Below the pieces are notes generated by a model. It was not told where the DNA came from, did no database searches, and worked only from the letters and a program-made list of their open reading frames with translations. From Antedon mediterranea (lineage: Eukaryota; Echinodermata; Crinoidea; Comatulida; Antedonidae), in NCBI RefSeq assembly GCF_964355755.1, contig NC_092670.1:25531795-25595794 (forward strand): DNA of 64,000 nt, read 5' to 3'. Shown piece after piece: positions 49,501-61,500 of the stretch. The translations under genes and the position numbers were made by a program. Within the stretch, counting starts at the first letter, position 1. Every line of letters begins with the position of its first letter.

Positions 49501-52500
49501 ACACCAAACAGGAGCTGCATATTCCATTAATGGTCTAACGTGTGATATGTAAATGTGACAGAGAGCCTGTCGAGGTAGAATATGTTTGACACGACGTAGC
49601 ATATTTAAAGATAAAGCGAATCCCACTTGAGTTTTGCATTAAGCATTACACCAAGATGCCTATGATCATTTACAAATTGTAGATTTACATTATTGAAATT
49701 TAAACTAACATAGTTATCTAAATGTTTACGTGTAAACAGTATAGCTTTCGTTTTGTTAGCATTGAATGTTATTTTCCATTTTTTTGCCCAATTATAAATG
49801 CCATTTAATTTTTGTTCTGAAATATTACGATCTGTATCATATCACGAAGTATCATCTGCATATAAACTAATATTAGATTTGATATTATCAACCATATCAT
49901 TTATGAATACAATAAATAAAAATGGACCCAAAACAGATCCTTGGGGTACTCCTGCTGTAATGGTCACCCAAGGACTGGTAGTTCCTTCAATAATAACACG
50001 TTGCTCACGTGAGTTTAAGTAACTTTGGAACCATTTTAGAAGAGTGCCATTAATTCCATATTGATTTAATTTGTATATAATCCCATTATGCCAAACTTTA
50101 TCGAAGGCTTTGGAAATATCCAAAAATACCGACGTACTTCTTTCCTTAAATCTAAAGCTCTATTAAATGTATCTATAAGATAAAGAAGTTGATACGTTGT
50201 CGAGTCACCTGGTGTAAAACCAGATTGGAATTGAGGAAGTTTATTATCCACAAAGTATTTATATACTATATCAAAAACTGCACGCTCAAAAATTTTTGCA
50301 AAGTTGGAAAGTATGGATATAGGGCGGTAGTTCTCAATAAGGGATTTGTTGCCTTTTTTATGCAGAGGAATGACATTTGATTTTTTCCATTCCACAGGAA
50401 AATATCCTTGGCTTATGCAGAAGTTATAAAGCTTTGTCAAATGGGGTGCAATAATTTCAGCAGATTCTTTTAGTATGATACTGTGAATTTCATCAGGTCC
50501 CATCGCCTTGTTTTTATCCAGCATAGTTAATAATTTCATGATCTCATCAACAGATAATTTTAGAGTTGAGAGTCTCGATGCAGTTCTATATGTGAAGTCC
50601 GAAGGAAAATCATCATGATTAGGAATAAACGATTGAGATTTAAAATAATTGTTAAAAGCTTTAACTTTCTCACTATTTAAAGTTAGGACATCATCGTTTA
50701 ATTTGATTGGAGGAATCTTATAATATTGTTTGGAATTACAAACTGAATTTATGGTAGACCACCAAGTTTTTGAATCACAGTTTTTATTCATTAATAAATC
50801 AAATTGTTTATCCAAAAAAGTTTGTTTAGCTTTTCTTATTGCTTTAACAACTTTTGCGCGAATTTTCTTAAAATCGTCCAGTTTGAAACTTGTATTTCAC
50901 ACCTTATCACATCTGACAAGAGATCACTACAAATATGGGAATTAACTAAGTGTATAGAATTAGATATGTAAAGAGCACATCCTCCGCCATGGCGGTTTCT
51001 ATCATTTCTAATAGGTTCTTGATAACCGTCTAGTAAAATGTCATGGTTCAAGATAGTTTGATCTAGCCATGTTTCTGTTAAAGCAATAATATCATAGTTA
51101 TTTTAATTTGCTAGGTGTTGAATTTCAGCTAGTTTACCTGGAACGATTAGACTACGTATGTTAATATGGCAAACTGTAAACTGTTCCGAACCAGGATTTG
51201 GATGTATATCGCCGCACATTAAAAGCATGCACATTAGAATACTTAATTTGATAGCAACATTATTACGCCCCAAATTTGTGATAAATAAATTATCCATTAT
51301 CAGTAAAAAAAATAAGTAAAGTACTCACTTTAAAAACGCTAGCACATATGAGAACACTTAGCCAAACGAACATAGTAAACATTAAAATAAAAACAAGAGA
51401 ACACGTTTTTGCTATCTAAAATTAACAAATAATGGTCATATTCCGTCGGTAAGAAACGAACTGTTAATGACACCGCACAGTTTTAACGTTCTTAATGTTC
51501 AGCAATCAGTCGTTCAAAATCATTTTCATTCTTGATATGCTTGGTTTTTTCTTCACCTTTACACAGGGCCCATATCTTGCATCTGTTAGTCCAGGCACGT
51601 TGAACTCCATCATGGTGTCTTACCTTCCAAAAAAGATTGAAATTTGCTTTTGTTAAAGATGTATTGTCCCTTTGACTAATTCCAAAAAAATAAAAAATAA
51701 TAGATTTCGAAAAAAGGTGGGTCATTTTGAAGTATCATAATAATTATTAACTATCACCAAAAATTTTTCGAAAAAAAAAAAATTTAACTGAAATACAGAC
51801 GGTTTTTTGTTTAAAAAATTACTTTGACTTCCAGTCAAAGTTTTCAATCAAAACATATCCCATAATGAAACGCGCCTGTTTGGCTACTCTGTATGCATAA
51901 TCATAAAACTTCCTCATGATCTGTGTGAAAATACCTTCTTAACCGTGACAAGTTGTAAACAATCCTAATTTAGCATATGCATAATGCGTACTCATGGTTT
52001 GAAATCTTTGTTTACTTTCGCTCATGACGATTTTCCAGATGAAATGTAATCAAACTAATTTACCTGTTAATTACGTAAACTTGTTGTTTTTGGCTCAAAT
52101 TTTCGACTTAAAGTGAATAACTTTAATATTAATTTGATATGGCCACTTTAAATTTAGAATATTTTGACCTTCATTTTTTTGTGTTTCAAGGGACAATACA
52201 TCTTTAAGTCTTCCGAGATATAAACCGGCATACCCTTCAGTTTGGATTTGGCTGCAAACACATTGTTACGGGTCCTGATTGAATTGAACCGAACAATTAT
52301 TGGCCTAGGCTTGTCAGTAATAGGACCTATTCGATGAGATACTTCAATATCGTCGGACTTGAAAGTGATACCCAGTTTGTCGCGAATAACCTCCGCCACC
52401 AAATCGTCAGTTGACTTTGTCGAGTCCTGTAAACTGTAGAATCTAAGGTTATTACGACGTGAATATTGTTCTATATAGTCCACTCTGGTTTCTATATTAC

Positions 52501-55500
52501 TGATTTGCTCCTGCAGCTTATCAAATGCTTTGTTTAATGTTTCAGTAATAGAAGTATCAGCTCCTGAAGCAAGTCTTCCTTCAGCTTATCAACATCTAAC
52601 TTCGGGGCCATGATTACACTTGATTTTATACAGTACCACCGGTTAACTGTTTTACATATCAGGTCACAATCACAGCTGGTAATTTCGGCCAAATTTACTA
52701 ATTTGCATAAGTGACGCAGATGTTTGGAAACCTTTTTGAAGGATTTTGATTTGCATATGGCTAGCACAGTAATAGTTAACCTTGCAGTGTTTTCAACGGC
52801 GAGCCAATGGCAATAAATGCGGTATCATGGGGGTAAAATACTCACTGCTTATTTACACCGACAGAGCATTGACCATCATCTTTAAAAGTTTACATGATAA
52901 GTCCTAGATGCTATTTACGATGATAATGAAACAATCGGGGAAAAACAAAGATAAATGTCTCTTTGAAAGGTGAAAATCGAGAGCAAAAAAGTTGTACGTG
53001 CTCACTCACCCGATGTCTCTGTTTAAAACATACATAATTCTTTTGAGTGTTTGTTTATTTACACATATCATTCCCTTCAGATCAACTATTTTTTATTTTC
53101 ATTACATCTAACCAAACACGTAAAAAATTTGGTTAAAATATCTTATCATCTAGCACGTACGTACGGCCGTACGCGCTAGATTGTTTACTCAAAAGTCTTT
53201 GAACGGTCCGATGACCTTACTCTATTCAACCTTGTTTTTGCAGTTGAGCCTCTCATGACCAGGGATTTGTATGTCTTCCTACGCTGAGATTATATAGTTC
53301 CACATGCCATGTGCTTTTTTCTCTAAGATTTATTTATTATAAGTGCCAAAAACCCTTTTTTTTTCTCGATATGAGGCCTTTATTAATATTATTGAAATTT
53401 TTTAAAGAAAAAGCACACATACCATAAAAAATATCTATGTATTTCATTTTTGGAACAGAATATTCCGTGAGGCTCAACTACAAAACCACCATTTTGTGAT
53501 ATGATGTCATCGTAAGCCAATCAAAGCTGAGCTTTCTCGTGATTGGCATTGCTCACGGTTGAATGATTTTGGATTCTGGCTGATTTGATTGGTGGATGCG
53601 AATCACCCGCAGCGGAATGTTTTCTCTTGCGCGTGTACCATGAATAGAAGTCGATCATACGGTCTCTCTGAACGTTACTACACAAAGTTAGAGCAATGAA
53701 TTTGTCCGAATTCCGTTAAAACAACTTTATATATTTTATAAGCATTTAATAACATGTTTTATTGATATTTCCAATGGTGATATATAAAATAAATTACTAA
53801 AAAACGTAATAATATGTAATTATTTTAACCAAAAATGGCGTAGTTAATAGAATTGTCGACTGAGGCCGCAAATTGTTTTACTTCTTTCGTGGCTATAAAC
53901 GATAATTTTCGGCGATGTTTTAGACCCTATATTTCGAAAAATACAAGTCAGATTTCCTAATTTTTTTTCTTTATTGTAATATGAACACAACATACTAAAG
54001 CCGATTTTCCACTAGGCGAATTTGTTCGCGCGAATCGAACGCGCCAGCTTGTACGCATGTGTATTCATGTTTACGTCTTCCAAATCCTTCTCTACGCATG
54101 CGTATTAGCTGACGCCTTCGATTCGCGCGAACAAATTCGCCTAGTGGAAAATCGGCTTAACAGAGGTTTTGTTTTAATTTTGCATCGTTATCCCATATAG
54201 ACAATATGCAATCCTAGAACATATATTGATCAGGTGTATGTACAGATAATGAAACTAATTTTGTCGGCAAATTTGCAATTCCCGCCCCCCCCCCCCCCCA
54301 ACTTCAAAATCCTGGATACGCCACTGGGCGCGTATGTTCGTTCGTGCGTCAAATAAACATGTCCGATATGCGAGGACATTTATTACATTTATTAGGTGTA
54401 ATAAGATTGTTTGGTTGAATCATTGTGGTATTAAATAATGTTAACTCCATGGTTGAATCACACATAGATTTCTTCAGTGTATGCATTTGATTAGGCGACA
54501 ACATCTGAAACCAATTCGTAGCTGCGCATTTGGCAGCTATTTCGATATCTACAACTGCTATGTGTTTTTGCTGACCGGGGGATTCCCCTTTTTTTTAAAC
54601 GCAAATCATGGACAAAAACGATATGTACGATCATTTTTCTATGACCAAATGGTGGAAACATGGAGCTATAATAGCTCAATGGTGGAACGTAGGCCTACGT
54701 CTTCGATTTACTAAAATGTGGTACCTGCACGTGTTTTGTAACACGCGGGTACTTCTATTCATATTGGCAATGAGATCATTTTTTTATGAGTATTTTTCTT
54801 ATTTCTTAATTTTTTTTAAAGAGTGGATAGTAATAATCATAATAATATTAAGCACTTTTTGCGTTCCATACTTTATTGTGGCCGAGTTGACCGATTAGTT
54901 TTTGGCCGAGTTGACGTGAGGCCGAGTTGACTTGAGGCCGACTTGACTTGGGGCCGACTTGACGTGGGGCCGACTTGACTTTGGCCAAGACGGTTTGGGG
55001 CCGACTTGACCTGCACACTTATTATTATATATATCTGCTGAATGAGCCTCTGCTGTTCAGGTAAGGTTTCAGGACGATTCGGCCCTGAGACGATTCGACC
55101 CGGGACGATTTGGCCCACTTTTGGGCCGAAACATCCACTTTGTGGGCCGAAACGTCTCACTTTAGACCAAATTTATATTAATTTTTTTTGCTATTTATCA
55201 AGTTTTTAAAGGCGTTTAACAACCCGTATTTTATTGATATTGACAATGTTGATAATAAATTACTAAAACCATAATCATTTGGTATGACACAAGCAGGTAA
55301 ATTTATGGCCCTTGGGGGGATAAACTTAAAACCTTTAGGTCAACATTTACTTAAATAATGTAGTAGATATAAACAGTATTGCAATAGTAAGTTATAAGTA
55401 GTGTATAACTATAACAAATGTTGACAAAATAAATAATACATACATGCCATTTTACTATTTCAATCGACTGTATGACCGTGACAGTTTCAACAAAGTATTA

Positions 55501-58500
55501 AATCGCAAATTTAATAAAACATGAAAACAAATTAAATTTCATTACTGAATGGATAAAGAATATATTTCAATCTTCCTCCTTCAACCCTAATGTTACATAA
55601 AACACAAATTGAGTTTCTTTAAAATATGACTCAAACTCATTCTGACAAGTTTCTCTTTCGAAAGTAATTCCCAGGGTGCAACACTAATTCATTGTGTCTA
55701 TTCGTTCCCGTGAACAACTGGTATATAGTCCTGTGGTACCCAACTATGCATTGCATACATTTGAAAATTGCCAGTTTTTTACGCTGAAGTTATGTATTCG
55801 AGAACCATCTGTGGGCACAACCTACAGTAGATGGTAAGCGAGTGTACCATCTAGTTTATAATAAATCATCTAATATTATAGACTTCAGTTTTGAGAAGAA
55901 AAACAAACAATAAAATTAGCATAAATTTATTTTACTGTTTTTACTCGACTCACATTGTTTCAAATTTGTATTCACTTTATTGTGCAACCATTTTTTAAAG
56001 TTGAAAATTATGTATCCGCAGCATTTCTTTAATGTATAAAATTTGTACACAATAATTTGCAGGTCATCAAGACCACGTAACTATGAAAGGGAACGAAAAC
56101 AAACAGCACTAGCCTCAGAACCAACATTTGAACATCCTCTTAAATTGATAACGGTCAGTACAACTTCTTTTGATATTATTGAAATTCCAGGGTTGATTAT
56201 TATTACTATTATAGATATATATACTGTAGCGCTTTTCCAAGAGACCAAAAGCTCCTGAGATGTATATCCCTTCCTAATAAGGAAAGCATTGTGGATGAAG
56301 AGAAAAATGAAGAGAAGTGAGGTGTTGATATTCTTTGCCAATTTGAATGTGATTAGCAGAATGTGTGTAACAAACAGAATAATAGCCTTGATCTTCTTTG
56401 TATCCAGTCATAAAAGAAAGTTACAGGATACAAATTAGTTTCTTTGTATAGGTATCTGAAGTAAAAGTAAAGAAGTCAACTAAATCTAGCATCAAATCTA
56501 AGTCTACTCCTCTAGCGAAGAAACCATCAATATCAGCAGACCCTCTTTCTAGTGCCCTGGATGGCACAGATCCCCTCTCTCAACTTGCAGCTTCTTCTGT
56601 CATTGATCCTCTTTCCAGAGCTGCTGCTAGTGGGTCTATTGTAAAACCCGGAAGGAAAGATTCAGTAAGTTTTACTATTTTCCTTCTTTTTTTGACAGAT
56701 GTTGTTTTAGCAAAAATAACTGTTTTTATATGATTTGTTTATCTTTGTTAACATTTAAAAGAACCATTTATTAACTTTAGGATAGAATTGTTTGGTATTT
56801 GTTTTTTTTTTAAATTATTGTTTTATCTTTGTATGAGACAAACACCATTATTTCCACTTGTTCTGTGGATGAAATAAAATTATCTTATCTATTCCCTTAA
56901 AAAAAAAATCATTTTCTTCACTATATAAAAAGATAAGGACATACTGTAGCATGTGCAAGCAACAGTAGACAATTCTGATTATGCTCTTTAAGAACTCGCC
57001 TAAAAAGTAGTCTTTTGGCTTTCCAACTAAGTTATCTTCTAAAGTTTGAAGTTAATATCTATAAGAAAAGCAACTTACTTTGAAACTTGCACGAAAAAAA
57101 AAAATAAGGCCACTGAAGACTTACAAGAAAGAAATTTATTAACTTATGTTTTCAACTTTTAATAAAGAAGATGAACTGCAAGAATGTATGATTACTCTAG
57201 ATGATATTGTACTATGACACCAAACAATTCAGAACAAATAAAAACACAAATACAAACCTTGTAAACATCAGTGTTTTCACTGAATTGCCATAGTTTTTTT
57301 TCTCTTTTGTGGTTAACCACCACCTTTATTCATTCAATCTTTCATACATATTTCGTTCACATTTCATTTTCGTACATTAAATTTCCCTTTTCTACTTTTT
57401 TCGTTATTTTCTAATTTTTACACTTTTAACCTTTATACATAGTGTTTTGATTTATATGCATACAAAAAACCATACAAATCTACACTTCATTTTGTACATG
57501 ATGTAATACATTTTAAAATACAAATATGAATGCTACTTATAGGTTACAACATGCCTAGTGTGTTTATATCTTTTAAAATATATTTAAACTGAATCCAAGG
57601 ATTCTGGATTCTAATTGCCATAGTTTGGTAAATACATTTGATCACATTAAAAATTATATTTCAACTCTGAATTATCCATTTACAATAATAGGACTGACTG
57701 AAACCTGGCTATCTGGAAATTCTGATATGAAATTATATAACCTACGTAATTATGATGTTATCCCATGTAATAGAGCAACAAGAACCGGTGGTGCAATCTA
57801 TATTAATAATGATATAAGATATAAAATTAAAGAAATGATCAATTACTTGCTGGTGGTGCGAGTGTCTTTGTTGAAACTGTCAACAATTATTAGAAATAGG
57901 AAAATAGAATATTATGACAATAAAATCAAAAGAATGTTAATAACGTTAAAAATATGTGGAAAGTAATAAATAAAGTATTATGTAGAAATAGAAAAAAAAA
58001 ATATTCTTCTTGTTCTTCATGGCTGGCTGGCATCACTGAACACGATATTATGAAAGTAAATTAGATAAGAATAAGTCATGTGGTCATGATGATATAATGA
58101 TAACATATATTGTAAGTAATTATGACCTTATTTAAAAACCAATTGCTCATATTGTTAACAAATCACTTGAGAGTTAGTGGTATATTTCTAGATCAATTAA
58201 AAAAGCGAAAACTGTGCCTGTGTATAAAAAAGGGCAATAAAGATAAGGTCAGCACTTACAGACTGATATCTATCTTACCATGTCTATCTAAGATCTATGA
58301 GAGGGTAGTGTACTATCAGACAATGTCATTTTTACTGAAATATTATGTATTTAGCGAGTCGCAATATGGGTTTAGGGAGGATTCAACCAAACAAGCACTT
58401 TTCCAAACATAGACACATTGACTAAAGAAATTGATAATAAAAAGGAATAGGGGTTCCTAGATCTGTCAAAAGCATTTGACTATGAATCATGAAATACTGC

Positions 58501-61500
58501 TTGATAAACTAAGGCATTATGGTATATGACGCATTGCTCTAGAATGGTTTAGTTAAATAATAGGAAACAATATGTAGAAATCAAAGGAGGTAAATTGGAT
58601 TACACAGAGATACCACATGGAGTGCCTCAAGGCTCGATATTGGCACCGTTATTCTTCCTATTATATGTTAATGATATGCCTGGTATATGTACACTAACAG
58701 AAACAATAATGTTCGCAGATGACACAAATGTTTTATTAGAACATGATGATATTGATACTGCATTTAATATAATGAATAATAAAATACATCACCTAAGTAT
58801 GTAGTTCAAAGCAAACATGCTTACTGTAAATGTATCAAAAACGAAATACATATTGGTTAGAGGCAAAACTAAACCAATTGATATTGGCCTAAATAAACTG
58901 AAAATAACAATGGTGTATAGAACGTGTATAAACCATACGATTTCTTGGTATTGAACTTGACCAGTTCCTGTCGTTCTCGTATCATGTAAATGACATAGCC
59001 ACCAACATTTATTTTATGATTGTTCCCTTCTAAAAAAAATCCTTCTCTATAAACTCTTATTAATAATTATTTATTAAGTAATTCAATTATCAATTGTTTT
59101 TTTTTTATTAATAATTTAATAATTATTTTAAAATGTTTAAGTTCTAGTTGTTTCGCCATTGAGAGGGGCGACCAATTTAAAGCTTGCTTACTGTGGAGTC
59201 CCTTTTCCACTTATATATTTCTTTTCTTGCATTATATTCATTATCAGGACTTTTTATATTTATTATGTTACTCTGTGTTTTGCTCTATTATTGTGGAAAT
59301 AAATGTTATTTTTATTTTATTATTAAAGTAACATTTAAATTAAACAGATCTGATATTAAAAAGTGTTTGATATTTGTTTATAGACAGATTCAGTGAAATC
59401 AAGATCTGATAGTTTAGGTGATACGTTTGAGTCTTGGAATAGCAAGAAAGTCAATATTCTTACCAAGTATACAACATCTGAAAAGCTCTCAATCACTACA
59501 GTGAGTTACAATCATTTAAAAATAATAATATTTAATGGTTTTAAAAAGGTCATACCTATGTCAATACAGTAATTATAAAATATAAATACACATATTTTTA
59601 CATATTTTTTCTTTTTACACTTACTGTAAAACAATTTTTAAAAATAAATTTTGTTTTGTTTTTTAATAGAGTTTCTTGTCACAGTCAGACAGAGAGAAGG
59701 GTAAGTCTAAAGAAGTTCAAAGTAAACTTTAATACATTTGTTATTTACATCTGTAGCTAAGTACCATTGTAAAGCTGATCTTTGCTAAAATGTTCCATTA
59801 AACATAGAAGTAGATATTTGTTTCAATCTTTTGAAATAACTTTAGCACAATACAGAAACTGAAATTCCTAGTGTCATAGACAGTGGCAACAGAAGATACA
59901 TTATTACAAGTGAGTATTTTAAAAGGACAAGCAAAGCAGGAAAGGAAATACCTTACAGTATGCTGACTAACTGATATTTATAAAAAATAAAAATATATTA
60001 TTTGAATTACCGTACAATATTTAAATTGATATTTACAAAGAAGCAACTTTTAAATGTTGTTTCAGTTGTGATGAAGTCACAGATTGCACAAGGTACAGTG
60101 ACAGATAAAGTGAAGAATCGCTTGGAGCAGCTTGATGATTTTGAAGAGGTACAATTCTGTTCTTATTAGAGTCCTTGCTTGTTTGATTCCTCATCAATTA
60201 AACCATATCAAATTGCTTCCTTATCAATTAAACCATACCAAATTGCCTTGTTAATAGTTTATGTAATATTCAGTCATAGACAAATGAATAATGGTCTAAT
60301 TAAGATTTAAATTCTATTCTTTCTGGTGCAGCATTTTCCAAAAATGTTTCCACTTCTATTGTGTGTACATTTGTCCTGTTAAGGTCACTTCGTTGGTTTA
60401 ATCTTAGTTCATTGTTTTTTTATAGGGGTCAGTTAAGGAGATGTTGAACCTGAGTCAACAAGACTATGTAAACCGTATCAATGAACTTAATGACGCCCTC
60501 ATCACATCGTGGGAACAAGACCAGAAAGTGAAGGCACTCAAAATTGCTATTCAGGTGATATTCTTTTATTACAACTTTTAACATTTTAAGATCTTCACAT
60601 ACTTAATAATGGTCTTTAAATACACTTCATTTAATTTTTTATTTGGCCTGCGCATTTTCTCAGGCAATTAAACAACAAAATGTAAAGCTACATCTGTTAT
60701 CATCAGTGTGAATAGAAAACTATTAAAATATTTCATTTCAAAGTTTTTTAACAACAGTACTATAATGTTTGTTTGTGTTTCAGTGCTCTAAGCTTCTAGC
60801 GGACACATCTGTGATTCAATTTTATCCCAGCAAGTTTGTTCTGATTACAGATATTTTAGATACTTTTGGTAGGTAGACATTATTGCCAATAGAGTATACT
60901 GCCCTCTAACAGGTGACAATATAGACCCCCCCCCCCCCCTCCCTTCTCTGACCCCAATCAATTGAACTTGACATTGTCCTTTCCAATTTAAATTAAATAT
61001 AAATGTTTATATTCTTGGAGACTTTAACATTGACATTCTTAAACATGAGTCTGACAGTACTGCCCGTCAATTCATTAATGGTATCATCCAGAATAACGCA
61101 ATCCACAGCCTCATTATTAGATAATATTGATAGTCAAATAAATTTGATTGTTCTCACATAAGTGGTTTGCTATAAGTGATATCTCTGATCATCTCCCTGT
61201 TTTTAATATTTCCAACCTCTTTGATGCTGTAGCCACTATCTCAAACAAGGAAGAGATCCCTTCTGTCAGGCAGATTAACAATACGTCTCTTAACAACTTT
61301 ACCATGATGTTTCTAATGAAACTTGGTTTGATATCCTTAATTTTAATGATCCTGACTTTGCTTATGACCTCTTTGATAACACACTTAAAGCCCTTTATGA
61401 CCAACACTTCCCGTTACTGAAAAGGAACAATACAAACAATAATAACAAAATTAAATCTTGGATGTCAAATGGTCTGCTCTAATCAATAAAGCATAAACAT

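Larger units (their letters stand above)
48436..54326. mobile_element. hAT-like element carrying nested LINE and MITE
   Basis: TIR CAGTGGCGTATCCAG at 48436-48450 and perfect inverse CTGGATACGCCACTG at 54312-54326. The 8-bp target duplication GGCGCGTA is perfect at 48428-48435 and 54327-54334, as expected for hAT. Without the inserted LINE (~4.2 kb) and MITE (159 bp) the element is about 1.5 kb and non-autonomous. Confidence 0.88.
48012..55013. mobile_element. Outermost inverted-repeat element of a transposon nest
   Basis: The left arm 48012-48183 starts CAAGTCGGCCCTAAACCGTC and has tandem GGCCTCAAGTCAACTC units, then AAAGTATGGAATGCAAAAGG. The right arm 54852-55013 is its inverse at roughly 85%. 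No clear target duplication. The original core between arms is small: most of the 7 kb is a later hAT-like insertion. Confidence 0.72.

Noticed and set aside
54608-54898. 96-codon + ORF in the transposon nest
   Set aside because: Located between the hAT right end and the outer arm; low-complexity, no motif.
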